Source: Agrobacterium rubi TR3 = NBRC 13261 (GTDB lineage Bacteria > Pseudomonadota > Alphaproteobacteria > Rhizobiales > Rhizobiaceae). Taken from it: DNA of 64,000 bases. Location of the stretch: the NCBI RefSeq assembly GCF_000739935.1, contig NZ_BBJU01000016.1, forward strand, positions 1 to 64,000, read 5' to 3'. This document shows positions 1 through 9,857 of the stretch, one piece after another. How positions within the stretch are numbered: the stretch's first letter is position 1; each line of letters opens with the position of its first letter. The translations under genes were made by a program, and so were the position numbers. The notes below the pieces were generated by a model, which saw only the letters and a list, made by a program, of their open reading frames with translations, searched no databases and had not been told where the DNA came from.

Positions 1-156
1 GGGGTATTGTAAAAAAATAGACATATTTTGTAAGATCATGATTTCGTAGATAAATTCGGATTTTTGATATTCAACGGCTTCGCTCTGCTCGCAAAAGCCC
101 AGACTGGTCCTTGCCTCTAAAACGTGCGATAGGATGACCCATACTCTCCGGCGCGT

Positions 157-1149
157 TTGAGCCGGTTATCGCCTTATCGACAGAGATTGGACAATCGCGT
201 GCGCGTTCTAGAAGAAGCCGTCATCCCCGAACTTCCACACTATTATCGCGGCAAGGTCCGCGAAAACTATGACTTGCCGGACGGCAACCGCATCATCATC
301 TCGACCGATCGCCTCAGCGCTTTCGACCGCATTCTGACCTGCATTCCTTATAAGGGGCAGGTGCTGACGCAAACGGCGCGCTACTGGTTCGAGCAGACGA
401 AAGATATTTGTCCAAACCATGTCGTCTCCTATCCCGATCCGAATGTGGTGATCGGCAAGCGACTGGATATTCTGCCCGTCGAGATTGTTGTGCGCGGATA
501 TCTGGCCGGCACGACGGGCACATCCATTCTGACGCTCTATAAGAAGGGCGAGCGCAACATGTATGGTGTCACGTTCCCGGATGGCATGAAAGACAATCAG
601 GCTCTGCCTGAGCCGATCATCACGCCGACCAGCAAGGAATTCGATGGTGGCCATGACGAGCCGCTGACACCGGCCGAAATCATCGAAAAGGGATTGCTGA
701 CGCAGACGCAATGGGAAACGCTTTCCACCTATGCCTTAGCACTCTTCAAGCGCGGGCAGGATGTCGCGGCCAAGCAAGGTCTCATTCTGGTGGACACGAA
801 GTATGAATTCGGCACCGATGAAAACGGCACCATCATTCTGGCTGACGAAATCCATACGCCCGATAGCAGCCGTTACTGGATGGCAGATACTTATGAGCAA
901 GCTTTCCAGAACGGCACCCGTCCTCGCAGTTTCGACAAGGATTTCGTTCGCTCCTGGGTAGCCGAGCGCTGCGACCCCTATAAGGATGACATCCCCGAAA
1001 TCCCTGGGGAACTCGTGCTCCAGACCTCGAAGGTGTATATAGAAGCGTTTGAACGCATTACCGGCGATGTTTTTCATCCGGACGATAGCGAAGCATCCGC
1101 GATTGACAGAGTTCGAAAGAATCTGGAGCCGTTTTTCCAGGGAGCGTGA
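157..1149 (+). CDS. purC: Phosphoribosylaminoimidazole-succinocarboxamide synthase
   Basis: SAICAR synthase of de novo purine synthesis: ligates L-aspartate to CAIR using ATP in the cytoplasm. The N-terminal block [11 protein letters not shown], the phrase [16 protein letters not shown], the VVRGYLAGT region and the downstream DTKYEFG and [13 protein letters not shown] motifs are typical of the family. At about 310-330 residues it is the longer, fungal-like form rather than the ~250-residue form that often coexists in rhizobia. The frame opens at TTG 157 just after an in-frame TAG at 130; there is no ATG. GTG 199, giving [19 protein letters not shown], is an equally plausible and perhaps better start, because conservation begins there. 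The stop codon overlaps the GTG that precedes the next gene, so purC and the TetR gene may be cotranscribed. The 156 bases upstream are AT-rich and hold no gene I can support. Confidence 0.93.
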   Translation: MSRLSPYRQRLDNRVRVLEEAVIPELPHYYRGKVRENYDLPDGNRIIISTDRLSAFDRILTCIPYKGQVLTQTARYWFEQTKDICPNHVVSYPDPNVVIGKRLDILPVEIVVRGYLAGTTGTSILTLYKKGERNMYGVTFPDGMKDNQALPEPIITPTSKEFDGGHDEPLTPAEIIEKGLLTQTQWETLSTYALALFKRGQDVAAKQGLILVDTKYEFGTDENGTIILADEIHTPDSSRYWMADTYEQAFQNGTRPRSFDKDFVRSWVAERCDPYKDDIPEIPGELVLQTSKVYIEAFERITGDVFHPDDSEASAIDRVRKNLEPFFQGA

Positions 1150-1151
1150 TT

Positions 1152-1808
1152 TTGACAAAAGCAACCGGACACATCTCACCGAAAAAAGAAGAACCCAGCG
1201 TGCGCAAACTACGCCCGCGCCGTTCGGCCGAGGAAACGCGTCGTGACATCCTCGCCATGACAGAGCGGTTGTTCCGCGCGCGCGGGTTTGGATCGGTGTC
1301 GATCGCCGACATTGCCGGCGCGCTCAACATGTCGCCTGCAAATGTGTTCAAGCATTTCCACTCCAAGAATGCGCTTGTCGATGCCATCTTCCTCCAGCAA
1401 ATCCGCTTGCTGGAGCAGAAGCTCGACCCACTGGACGCGACGCACCCGCCATTTGAAAGACTGAGCCACCTGGCGCGCAGCTTGATGGAAAACCATCGCC
1501 GGGATCTGAACGACAATCCCTATATCTTCGAAATGATTTTGATGACGGCCAAAAGAGAGCTTGCTTGTGGTCGCTATTATGAGAATGTCATCACAGACCT
1601 TCTGGCCGCCATTATCACAGACGGAATAGCAGACGGCATTTATGCGCAGACAGATGTGGACGCATCGGCTCGCACCGCACTCATGGCCTTGACCAGTGTG
1701 CTGCACCCCGCGCTGATCGCCCACGAGGACGTCGACATTTTGGCAACACGAAGCCAGGAACTGGCTCGCCTCGTGGATTGTGCACTGCGGTATGGGATTG
1801 CCAAGTGA
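1152..1808 (+). CDS. TetR/AcrR-family transcriptional regulator
   Basis: Helix-turn-helix repressor of the TetR family, about 218 residues. The N-terminal DNA-binding domain is clear (AMTERLFRARGF followed by IADIAGALNMSPANVFKHF); the remainder is the variable ligand-binding/dimerisation half. It lies directly upstream of, and on the same strand as, the adaptor, RND pump and outer-membrane channel genes, so it is probably their local drug-responsive repressor (inference from position). I place the start at TTG 1152 because GGAG at 1141-1144 is spaced 7 bases from it. GTG 1146 is in frame but too close to that Shine-Dalgarno. The gene order tetR-adaptor-pump-channel resembles the Agrobacterium AmeABC pump, but I cannot prove orthology. 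Confidence 0.85.
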   Translation: MTKATGHISPKKEEPSVRKLRPRRSAEETRRDILAMTERLFRARGFGSVSIADIAGALNMSPANVFKHFHSKNALVDAIFLQQIRLLEQKLDPLDATHPPFERLSHLARSLMENHRRDLNDNPYIFEMILMTAKRELACGRYYENVITDLLAAIITDGIADGIYAQTDVDASARTALMALTSVLHPALIAHEDVDILATRSQELARLVDCALRYGIAK

Positions 1809-1930
1809 CGATAAGGTCTATACGTCACCTCTTTCCGAAATGCCGCCTTGACGATCTGCGAGCCGATTGAACCCACTGGAGCAGAAATGCTCAGGCCCCG
1901 TTACAGCAGCATTAAATGCGACCGTGGAAC

Positions 1931-3157
1931 ATGAGAAAAACGATGAAAAGACGTCTAGCTCCTCTATTCACCATCTTGCTCATGGCAGGCGTCGTTGCCG
2001 GCTGCAGCGACAGCGACGAGGCCAAGAAGGCTCCGGCGCAAGGCAGCCAGCGGCCCCCTGCCCCGGTCAGTGTCGTTTCCATGAAAAAGAGCGACTATCC
2101 GCTCACGACATTGCTGCCCGGTCGCGCCGACGCCTTCCAGACAGCGGACATTCGTCCGCGTGTCGGCGGCATCATCAAGCAGATCGCCTTCAAGGAAGGC
2201 AGCTTCGTCAAAGCGGGCGATCTTCTCTACAAGATCGACGACGATACCTATCAGGCGTCCTTTGCGGAAGCGCAGGCATCTCTGGAGCGCGCGGAAGTCA
2301 GCGTTCCCGCAGCCGAAGCGAATTTGCAGCGCTATGAGCGCCTCGCCAATAGCGGCGCATCACAGAAAGAATTCGAAGATGCGCGCACGACGCTTCTTCA
2401 GGCGAGAGCCTCCGTTGCTCAGGCGCGCGCAACCTTGCAGACCGCCCAGATCAACCTGTCTTTGACCGAAGTGCGCGCACCCTTTGACGGCGTGACCTCT
2501 GCGACGAATTTCTCGATTGGAAACGTCGTCACCGCAAGCCAGACGGATTCTCTGGTCACGCTTCGCCAGATCAATCCGATCTACATCCAGCTGAACGAAT
2601 CCAGTGTAAACCTTCTTCGTTTGCAGTCTGCGATCAAGGCTGGAAAGCTGGAGCGGAGCGACAACAGCGAAACGACGGACATTCGTTTGACGCTGGAAGA
2701 CGGTTCGGAATATCCCGGCGTCGGCAAGCTCGACATGTCGGAAATGGCTGTCAGCACGACGACAGGCACCGTTTCCATCCGCACCCTGTTTGAAAATCCT
2801 GACAACACCATTCTGCCAGGCATGTATGTGCGTGCCACCATCACCGTCGGCAAGGAAATCGGTTACCTCATTCCGCAGCGCGCGGCCAGCCGGAACGCCA
2901 ATGGCGAGCTGACCGCAAAATTCGTCACGGCCGAAAACAAGGTCGAGACCAGAACATTCCCCACAAGCCAGCTGTCCGGAAACAACTGGCTCGTCACAGA
3001 GAATGTTGCGGACGGAGACAAGCTGATCGCGGACGGATTTCAATGGATAGCCGACAATGCCGCCGTCAATCCCATACCGGTCGAAATCGATGAAAAGGGA
3101 TCCATCATAGAAAAGCAGGGCGCTCAGGCTGCGCCAGCTCCCGCGCCGAAATCATGA
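1931..3157 (+). CDS. RND efflux periplasmic adaptor lipoprotein (MFP family)
   Basis: Membrane-fusion protein of a tripartite RND efflux system; it bridges the inner-membrane pump and the outer-membrane channel. The N-terminus is a lipoprotein signal: a basic start (MRKTMKRR), a hydrophobic stretch and the lipobox VAGC, after which CSDSDEAKK begins the mature protein. The order lipoyl half (RPRVGGIIKQIAF), alpha-hairpin rich in Ala/Gln/Arg, second lipoyl half (LTEVRAPFDGV), beta-barrel (RTLFENPDNTILPGMYVRA) is that of AcrA/MexA. The frame extends upstream to ATG 1916, but ATG 1931 gives a conventional signal peptide. The 120-base gap after the TetR gene presumably holds the operator, though I see no clean palindrome there. 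Confidence 0.93.
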   Translation: MRKTMKRRLAPLFTILLMAGVVAGCSDSDEAKKAPAQGSQRPPAPVSVVSMKKSDYPLTTLLPGRADAFQTADIRPRVGGIIKQIAFKEGSFVKAGDLLYKIDDDTYQASFAEAQASLERAEVSVPAAEANLQRYERLANSGASQKEFEDARTTLLQARASVAQARATLQTAQINLSLTEVRAPFDGVTSATNFSIGNVVTASQTDSLVTLRQINPIYIQLNESSVNLLRLQSAIKAGKLERSDNSETTDIRLTLEDGSEYPGVGKLDMSEMAVSTTTGTVSIRTLFENPDNTILPGMYVRATITVGKEIGYLIPQRAASRNANGELTAKFVTAENKVETRTFPTSQLSGNNWLVTENVADGDKLIADGFQWIADNAAVNPIPVEIDEKGSIIEKQGAQAAPAPAPKS

Positions 3158-3200
3158 TGTCTGAAGACATGCTCGGCAACATCGTGATCAGGAACTAGAT

Positions 3201-6200
3201 ATGTCAAAATTTTTCATTCGGCGGCCGATCTTTGCTTGGGTCATTTCCATCGTCATCATGTTGGGTGGCGCATTGGCCATCAGTACCTTGTCGATTTCGC
3301 AATATCCTGAAATCGCGCCGCCCACGATCCGCATCAGCGCAAGTTACACGGGCGCCAGTGCCGATACGGTGCGCAAAACCGTCACGCAGATCATTGAAGA
3401 CGGAATGACCGGCCTCGATGGGCTAACCTATATGAACTCGTCGTCCACGACGGGCTCGGCAAGCATCACGCTGACCTTCGACAATAGCGTCAATGGCGAT
3501 ATTGCGCAGGTTCAGGTCCAGAACAAGCTCCAGCTCGTCACCTCGCAGCTGCCAGCCGTGGTCCAGGATCTCGGCATCGAAGTCACCAAATCGACGTCGA
3601 GCATCCTGCTCGTCGGCGCGCTGGTTTCGACCGATGGAAAGCGTTCTTCAGCGGATCTTGGCGACATTTTCTCCACGCAGATCGAAGACCAGGTGAAACG
3701 TATCGAGGGTGTGGGCAATATCAATGCCTTCGGTTCGGCCTACGCGATGCGTATCTGGCTCGACCCTTTCAAGATGAAGAAATTCCAGCTGACGCCAGCC
3801 GATGTAACGGCAGCCATTCAGTCGCAAAATACGCAGGTTTCCGTTGGTTCGGTGGGCGGACTGCCTTCGCTGGAAGGTCAGCAGATCAACGTCACGATGA
3901 CGGCACAAAGCCAGCTGACGACCGTTTCCGATTTCGAACGCATTATCCTCAAGGTCGATAACACCGCCGCCAATGTCCGGCTGAGCGACGTTGCGCGCGT
4001 TGAGATCGGCCAGGAAACCTATGCTTCCACGTCGCGCTCGAACCGTCAGCCTGCCTCCGGTTTCGCTGTGAACCTTGCGACGGGTGCCAACGCGCTCGAT
4101 ACGGCGGCTCTGGTCAAGGCAAAGCTGGAGCAGGTCGCCCCGACCCTGCCGCAGAACGTCAAGGTCATCTACCCCTATGATACGACACCGTTCGTTTCGC
4201 TCTCGATCGAAAAAGTCGCGCACACACTGATCGAAGCCATCGTTCTGGTGTTTGTCGTGCTCTTGGTTTTCCTTCAGAACCTGCGTGCCACGTTCATTCC
4301 AATGATCGCGGTTCCCGTGGTGCTTCTCGGTACCTTCGGCATTCTGGCGCTCACCGGATATTCGATCAACACGCTCACGATGTTTGCGATGGTCCTTGCC
4401 ATCGGTCTTCTCGTCGATGATGCGATCGTCGTTGTTGAAAACGTCGAGCGCATCATGTCCGAGGAAGGGCTGAGCCCGCTAGAAGCAACCGAAAAGTCCA
4501 TGGGCGAAATCACCGGCGCCATCGTCGGCATTGCGCTTGTTCTGACAGCGGTCTTCATTCCCATGGCCTTCTTCGGCGGCTCCACCGGTATCATCTACCG
4601 CCAGTTCTCCGTCACCATCGTGTCGGCCATGCTGCTGTCGGCTGTGGTGGCCATCGTGCTGACCCCGGCGCTTTGCGCAACGATGTTGAAGCCGATCGAT
4701 CATAAAAAGAAGACCCGTGGCCCCGGCGCGTGGTTCAACCGTAACTTCGACCGCACCACCACGGGATATGTCAGCTCTATCGGCTATCTTCTGAAGCGGC
4801 CATTGCGTGTGCTTCTGATGTTCGCGATCGTCATGGGCGGATGCGCCTGGTTCTTCAGCCGTCTGCCATCGTCCTTCCTGCCGCAGGAAGACCAGGGCGT
4901 TCTGATGACGATCATCCAACTGCCGAACGGCTCCACCAGCGCGCAGACGGCAAAGGTCGTCGAAAAAGTCGAGAACTATTACCTCGACAAGGAAAAAGAC
5001 GTCATCGACAGTATCTTTGCGGTGAACGGCTTCAGCTTTACCGGCAGTGGACAAAGCTATGCCCTCGTCTTTGCGAAGCTGAAGGATTTCGACCAGCGAA
5101 CCGACCCGAACATGGCTGCCTCGGCGATTGTCCAGCGCGCGATGGGAACGTTTATGACCTTCCGCGAAGCACAGGTCTTCCCCATTCTGCCACCGGCCAT
5201 TCAGGGCCTTGGCAACTCCAGTGGCTTCTCCATGTATCTCGTGGACAGTGGAAACCAGGGAAGTGACGCACTTGTCAGCGCATCGAAGCAACTCATCCAG
5301 ACTGCAAACTCCAGCGGGATGATCACCGCGATGCGTGCCAACGACCGCGACCAGGAAAGTCAGGTCAAGCTTGAATTGGACCAGGAAAAGTTGGGCGCAA
5401 TGGGCCTCAGCACCTCCGAAGTCAACTCCATGCTGACCACGATCTTTGCCGGCAGCCGTGTCAACGACTTCACGCTCAACAACAAGATCAAGAAGGTCTA
5501 TGTGCAGTCTGATGCGCCCTACCGCATGCAGGCCGAGGACCTGAAATACTGGAACGCCCGAAATTCGGGCAACGAAATGGTGCCATTTACGTCGTTCACG
5601 ACGGCAAAATGGGTGAACGGTCTACCATCCGTCTCTGCCTACAATGCCGCCAATGCGTTCTCGCTGGAAGGCTCGGCACCTCCAGGCGTCAGCTCCGGCG
5701 ATGCCATGAACGAGGTGGAACGCATCGTGTCCCAGATGGATGGTGGATACTCGGTGGCCTGGACGGGATTGTCCTATCAGGAACGGCTCTCCGGATCTCA
5801 GGCACCCTTGCTTTACGCCCTGTCTGTTCTGATCGTCTTCCTGTGCCTTTCGGCGCTGTATGAAAGCTGGTCTATCCCCTTCTCCGTCATCATGGCTGTG
5901 CCCGTGGGCGTGTTGGGTGCTCTGCTTGCCGCCGATCTCTTCGGCCAGTCCAACGACGTCTACTTCAAGGTGGGCCTGTTGACGACCATCGGCCTTGCGG
6001 CGAAGAACGCGATCCTGATCGTGGAATTCGCCAAGGAACGGCAGGAGCATGGGTTAAGTCTGCTTGACGCGACACTCGAGGCTGCAAAGCTCAGACTGCG
6101 TCCGATCATCATGACCTCTCTCGCTTTCATCCTCGGCGTCGTTCCACTGGCCATTGCCAGCGGGGCGGGCTCTGCGGCACAGAATGCGATCGGTATCGGC

Positions 6201-6290
6201 GTTCTGGGTGGTATGCTTTCTGCAACACTCCTCGGAATTTTCTTCATTCCATCGTTTTTCGTCATGATTCGGCGCCTATCTAAACGTTAA
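3201..6290 (+). CDS. RND efflux pump, inner-membrane permease (AcrB/MexB type)
   Basis: Proton-driven multidrug exporter of the HAE-1 RND family, 1029 residues, the usual length. It begins MSKFFIRRPIFAWVISI, the canonical N-terminal TM1. TM4 carries the proton-relay pair D406-D407 in GLLVDDAIVVVENVERI, and TM10 carries the conserved lysine in AAKNAILIVEFAKE. Two large periplasmic loops follow TM1 and TM7. The gene starts 44 bases after the adaptor stop and is followed by a 141-base gap before the channel gene, so all three are likely one transcript. Substrates cannot be read from sequence; related pumps export dyes, detergents, flavonoids and antibiotics. Confidence 0.96.
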   Translation: MSKFFIRRPIFAWVISIVIMLGGALAISTLSISQYPEIAPPTIRISASYTGASADTVRKTVTQIIEDGMTGLDGLTYMNSSSTTGSASITLTFDNSVNGDIAQVQVQNKLQLVTSQLPAVVQDLGIEVTKSTSSILLVGALVSTDGKRSSADLGDIFSTQIEDQVKRIEGVGNINAFGSAYAMRIWLDPFKMKKFQLTPADVTAAIQSQNTQVSVGSVGGLPSLEGQQINVTMTAQSQLTTVSDFERIILKVDNTAANVRLSDVARVEIGQETYASTSRSNRQPASGFAVNLATGANALDTAALVKAKLEQVAPTLPQNVKVIYPYDTTPFVSLSIEKVAHTLIEAIVLVFVVLLVFLQNLRATFIPMIAVPVVLLGTFGILALTGYSINTLTMFAMVLAIGLLVDDAIVVVENVERIMSEEGLSPLEATEKSMGEITGAIVGIALVLTAVFIPMAFFGGSTGIIYRQFSVTIVSAMLLSAVVAIVLTPALCATMLKPIDHKKKTRGPGAWFNRNFDRTTTGYVSSIGYLLKRPLRVLLMFAIVMGGCAWFFSRLPSSFLPQEDQGVLMTIIQLPNGSTSAQTAKVVEKVENYYLDKEKDVIDSIFAVNGFSFTGSGQSYALVFAKLKDFDQRTDPNMAASAIVQRAMGTFMTFREAQVFPILPPAIQGLGNSSGFSMYLVDSGNQGSDALVSASKQLIQTANSSGMITAMRANDRDQESQVKLELDQEKLGAMGLSTSEVNSMLTTIFAGSRVNDFTLNNKIKKVYVQSDAPYRMQAEDLKYWNARNSGNEMVPFTSFTTAKWVNGLPSVSAYNAANAFSLEGSAPPGVSSGDAMNEVERIVSQMDGGYSVAWTGLSYQERLSGSQAPLLYALSVLIVFLCLSALYESWSIPFSVIMAVPVGVLGALLAADLFGQSNDVYFKVGLLTTIGLAAKNAILIVEFAKERQEHGLSLLDATLEAAKLRLRPIIMTSLAFILGVVPLAIASGAGSAAQNAIGIGVLGGMLSATLLGIFFIPSFFVMIRRLSKR

Positions 6291-6431
6291 CAAACCAAAA
6301 ACGTGCTAGCAAAACCGCAAGACGCTGTTAGAAATGTTGGCAATTGTGAACTGCATTTCTTCAGCCCACAGCAGCGCTCCGCTCGTTTTGACTGAGGTGC
6401 CACGTGCGCCAAATTAAATTGGGAAAATTTC

Positions 6432-7883
6432 ATGCCGTCTATTCGTGTTACCCTTCCTCTCACGATGCTTCTGCTTTCCGGTTGCGTTGTCGGCCCCGAT
6501 CACAAGGCACCCGAAGCACAGCTTCCGGTCAAATTTGCTGAAGGCGGAAAAACCAGCAATGGCGACGTTGCGACGGTTGCATGGTGGAACGCGTTTAACG
6601 ATAGCCGCCTGAATGGCTATGTTTCGACGGGTCTTGCGCAGAACCTCACGGTTCTCCAGGCCATCGAGCGCATCAACCAGGCCCAGTCCCAGATTACCGT
6701 TGCGGGCGCAGGCGCTCTTCCAAGCCTGACGGGCTCCGGCAGCCACACGACATCGCAGACGAAGGGCAGTTTCCCATCGAACAGCTCCGCCGTTCAGAAC
6801 GTCTCGGGCGGCGCGCTTGATGCATCCTGGCTGCTGGACCTTTTCGGCCAGTATCGCCGCGCCAAGGAAAGCGCCAGCGCTTCGCTGGACGCTGCATATT
6901 CCACGGCCGACGTTCAGCGTCTGACGCTGATCTCGTCCGTCGTCTCTGCCTATATCGACGTTCGCTACTATCAGGAGCGCCTGGCCATCGCCCGCGCCAA
7001 CTTGAAGTCACGTCGCGAAACGCTTGACCTGACGAAGCTTCAGCTTGAAGCCGGCGCGGCGTCGCGCCTCGACGTCGTCCAGTCCGAAGGTCTTGTCAAC
7101 TCGACGCTTGCAGACATGCCGGGTCTGGAAACCAGCTTCCGCCAGGCGGCTCACCGCATCGCAACGTTGCTGGGCATGCCGGCATCGTCGCTCGTTGTCG
7201 AATTGCAGCGCGGCGCGCGTCAGCCTGTTGCACGCAAGGCAGCGCTGACTGGCATTCCAGCCGACCTCATCCGCAATCGTCCCGACATTCGTGTGGCCGA
7301 GCGCAATCTGGCAGCGGCCGTCGCGGAAATCGGCGTTGCCGAATCGCGTCTCTACCCCAGCATCACGATCAGTGGTTCGATTTCGCCAAGCTACGTGAAC
7401 CTTTCCAACAACGGTTCGCGCGGAACATCGAACTCCTGGTCCTTCGGCCCAAGCCTCGTGCTGCCGATCTTCGATGGTGGCAGCCTGCGCGCCAATGTCG
7501 ATATCGCCAAGTCGTCTGCTCGCGAGCAGTATCTGGCCTGGAAGGAAACCGTGCTGAACGGTATCGAAGAAGTGGAAAACGCACTTGCCGCCGTCAACCG
7601 CGACAAGCAGACGGAAGATGCCCTTCGCAGAACCGTCAAGTCCTACCAGGAAGCGCTTTCGCTCGCGACAGCAAGCTACCGCGATGGCGCGTCCTCGCTG
7701 CTGGACGTTCTCGACGCACAGCGTCAGGTCTCCACGGCCCAGGCCAACCTGGCAACAGCGGTGCAGACAACAGCTCAGGACTATGTTCGGTTGAGCGTTG
7801 CTCTCGGCGGCGGTTATGCCGTTGGTGGGCCGACGGCATCGTCGAACACCGTCATGGTAGCCAACACACCCAAGGGCATGTAA
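6432..7883 (+). CDS. Outer-membrane efflux channel lipoprotein (NodT/OprM family)
   Basis: TolC-like outer-membrane factor of the same tripartite pump, 483 residues. The lipobox LLSGC (C18) follows a short signal peptide, and the mature start CVVGPDHK fits the NodT/OprM lipoprotein group. Two OEP repeats are visible: one around NLTVLQAIERINQAQSQI and LDLTKLQLEAGAASRLDVVQSE, the second around AAVAEIGVAESRLYPSI and SYRDGASSLLDVLDAQRQ. Its presence completes the pump, unlike several rhizobial RND pairs that lack a channel gene. A strong intrinsic terminator follows 30 bases after the stop and closes the operon. Confidence 0.95.
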   Translation: MPSIRVTLPLTMLLLSGCVVGPDHKAPEAQLPVKFAEGGKTSNGDVATVAWWNAFNDSRLNGYVSTGLAQNLTVLQAIERINQAQSQITVAGAGALPSLTGSGSHTTSQTKGSFPSNSSAVQNVSGGALDASWLLDLFGQYRRAKESASASLDAAYSTADVQRLTLISSVVSAYIDVRYYQERLAIARANLKSRRETLDLTKLQLEAGAASRLDVVQSEGLVNSTLADMPGLETSFRQAAHRIATLLGMPASSLVVELQRGARQPVARKAALTGIPADLIRNRPDIRVAERNLAAAVAEIGVAESRLYPSITISGSISPSYVNLSNNGSRGTSNSWSFGPSLVLPIFDGGSLRANVDIAKSSAREQYLAWKETVLNGIEEVENALAAVNRDKQTEDALRRTVKSYQEALSLATASYRDGASSLLDVLDAQRQVSTAQANLATAVQTTAQDYVRLSVALGGGYAVGGPTASSNTVMVANTPKGM

Positions 7884-7913
7884 GAGCGGCAGTCCACTTT
7901 TTACACGACATCA

Positions 7914-7942
7914 ATCCCGCAACGCGAGTTGCGGGATTTTTT
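7914..7942 (+). terminator. Rho-independent terminator of the efflux operon
   Basis: A perfect 10-bp stem (ATCCCGCAAC / GTTGCGGGAT) with a GCGA tetraloop is followed by a run of six T. It lies 30 bases after the channel gene stop and before the convergent efp terminator. Confidence 0.9.
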
Positions 7943-7961
7943 GTGCGCAAGGCAGCCAACG

Positions 7962-7989
7962 AAAAAAGCCCCGGATCACTCCGGGGCTT
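7962..7989 (-). terminator. Rho-independent terminator of efp
   Basis: A perfect 10-bp stem (AAGCCCCGGA / TCCGGGGCTT) with a four-base loop; read on the minus strand it ends in a T run (plus-strand AAAAAA at 7962-7967). It sits 26 bases after the efp stop. Confidence 0.9.
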
Positions 7990-8015
7990 CTTCAAAACAA
8001 CGATGGCTGCGAAAA

Positions 8016-8585
8016 TCAGTTCTTCGCGCGCTCAACGTAGGAATTGTCTTCGGTCGCAACCACCACGCGGATACCAGCATCGATATGCGGCGGCACCATG
8101 GTGCGGATGCCGTTGGACAGGATAGCCGGCTTGTAGGAAGACGATGCCGTCTGACCCTTCACGACCGGTTCGGTCTCCATGATCTCAAGCGTCACATGGC
8201 GCGGCAGGATGACAGCCAGCGGCAGACCTTCATGGATAGACAGAACGCAGGTCATACCTTCCTGAAGATAGGCCTTCTGGTCGCCCATGGTTTCGACATC
8301 CACCACGACCTGATCGTAATTTTCCGGGTTCATGAAGTGGAAGCCTTCACCGTCTTCATACAGGAACTGGAAGTTCAGGTCTTCAACGAAGGCGCGCTCG
8401 ACCTGCTCGGTGGTGCGCCAGCGTTCGGCAACCTTCACGCCATCCGAGATGCGGCGCATATCGACCTGCGTCACAGGGGTACCCTTGCCGGGGTGAAAGT
8501 TGTTGGCGTTGAGAACGACGTAAAGCTTGCCGTCGACATCGATGACATTGCCCTTGCGCACGGATGAGGCGATAACCTTGACCAT
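8016..8585 (-). CDS. efp: Translation elongation factor P
   Basis: EF-P, 189 residues, binds the ribosome between P and E sites and relieves stalling at polyproline stretches. The KOW-like N-domain carries the exposed loop [10 protein letters not shown] with Lys34, the residue that is beta-lysylated in bacteria of this type; domains II and III end with the conserved [21 protein letters not shown]. The two genes that make this modification (epmA, epmB) are divergently transcribed about 200 bases away, so the whole module is local. Own terminator downstream. Confidence 0.97.
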   Translation of the reverse strand: MVKVIASSVRKGNVIDVDGKLYVVLNANNFHPGKGTPVTQVDMRRISDGVKVAERWRTTEQVERAFVEDLNFQFLYEDGEGFHFMNPENYDQVVVDVETMGDQKAYLQEGMTCVLSIHEGLPLAVILPRHVTLEIMETEPVVKGQTASSSYKPAILSNGIRTMVPPHIDAGIRVVVATEDNSYVERAKN

Positions 8586-8792
8586 ATGATTTCCTTGTAA
8601 CTCAATAAAATGCGTCGTAAAGGACCGAGCAGTGGCACTGACCCAATGGACGTTTTGTCTGTTTTCTGGGGCGCAACTACCTTAAATCCGTGGTAAATGC
8701 CAGCCTTCAAAAGCCTTGAACCAAAAACAGTGCAACGGTTTTCAAATAAATCGGCCCCAAGGCATGGGTTGGCATCGCAAAGAAAGCAACAG

Positions 8793-9857
8793 ATGGCCTC
8801 AAACCTCGACACGACATCCCCATGGTGGATGCCGGATGTGCACCAGGATCGCCGCCCGTTTCTAATGGGGCGCAACGCGATCCAGGCCGCCATGCGCGGC
8901 TTTTTTGCAGCCCATGACTTTCTGGAAGTCGACACCGCCACGTTACAGGTATCGCCCGGCAACGAAGCCCATCTTCACGCTTTTGCGACGACCGGCATAA
9001 CGACCAGCGGTTCACAGGCCCCGCTCTACTTGCACACATCACCGGAATTTGCCTGCAAGAAGCTTTTGGCTGCGGGCGAAAAGCGGATCAACTGTTTCGC
9101 GCATGTCTATCGCAACCGCGAGCGCGGACCGCTTCACCATCCCGAATTCACGATGCTGGAATGGTACCGCGTCGGTGAAACCTACGAAACCTTGATGCGT
9201 GACAGTGCCGATGTGCTGGCACTCGCAGCCGAAACGATGAAAACGAAGAGCTTCACCTATCGCGGGCACAGCGTCGATCCGTTTATCGAGCCGGAAAGGC
9301 TGAGCGTGGCGCAAGCCTTTAAGCGCTATGGCAATATCGATCTGCTGGCCACGATCGACACGGATGGCAAAACGGACCGCGATCATCTCGCTGCAAAGCT
9401 GAAGGAGGCCGGTATTCGCGTGGCGGATGACGATAGCTGGGCGGATTTATTCAGCCGCGTCATCGTGGAACGGGTCGAACCCAAACTCGGCTTCGGGCGC
9501 GCGACCATATTGGACGAGTACCCCACCAGCGAAGCCGCCCTTGCACGCCATTCATCAGGAGACAGCCGCGTTGCCGAACGCTTTGAGCTCTATGCCTGCG
9601 GCGTGGAACTGGCCAACGCTTTCGGTGAACTGACGGATGCAGCCGAGCAGCGGCGGCGTTTTGAGGCTGAAATGGCGGAGAAGCAACGCGTTTATGGCGA
9701 AACCTATCCGATAGACGAAGATTTTCTGGCAGCACTTCAGATCATGCCTGCGGCAAGCGGCATTGCGCTGGGGTTTGATCGGCTGGTGATGCTGGCAACA
9801 GGCGCACCCCGCATCGATCTCGTCATGTGGGCGCCGGTGACGAGTTACGGATCATGA
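8793..9857 (+). CDS. epmA: EF-P--(R)-beta-lysine ligase EpmA (GenX/PoxA)
   Basis: Lysyl-tRNA-synthetase-like class II enzyme lacking the anticodon domain; it attaches (R)-beta-lysine to Lys34 of EF-P. Motif 2 is seen in YRNRERGPLHHPEFTMLEWY and motif 3 in SGIALGFDRLVMLATGA. The frame extends upstream to ATG 8697, but similarity to EpmA begins near ATG 8793 (MASNLDTTSPWW), giving 354 residues. The stop overlaps the epmB start (ATGA), so the two are translationally coupled. Divergent from efp across a ~200-base promoter region. Confidence 0.93.
   Translation: MASNLDTTSPWWMPDVHQDRRPFLMGRNAIQAAMRGFFAAHDFLEVDTATLQVSPGNEAHLHAFATTGITTSGSQAPLYLHTSPEFACKKLLAAGEKRINCFAHVYRNRERGPLHHPEFTMLEWYRVGETYETLMRDSADVLALAAETMKTKSFTYRGHSVDPFIEPERLSVAQAFKRYGNIDLLATIDTDGKTDRDHLAAKLKEAGIRVADDDSWADLFSRVIVERVEPKLGFGRATILDEYPTSEAALARHSSGDSRVAERFELYACGVELANAFGELTDAAEQRRRFEAEMAEKQRVYGETYPIDEDFLAALQIMPAASGIALGFDRLVMLATGAPRIDLVMWAPVTSYGS

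Noticed and set aside
1-156. Possible upstream gene or promoter before purC
   Set aside because: AT-rich, multiple stops, only an 8-codon frame from ATG 134; no promoter pair I could defend.
1809-1930. TetR operator between the regulator and efflux adaptor
   Set aside because: Expected by position, but I found no convincing inverted repeat in the sequence.
4479-5291. 270-codon minus-strand frame inside the RND pump gene
   Set aside because: Antisense shadow of a conserved pump region, with His/Asp-rich low-information sequence.
7914-7989. Two adjacent palindromes as a possible repeat element or CRISPR-like unit
   Set aside because: They are unrelated in sequence and are fully explained as back-to-back terminators of convergent genes.
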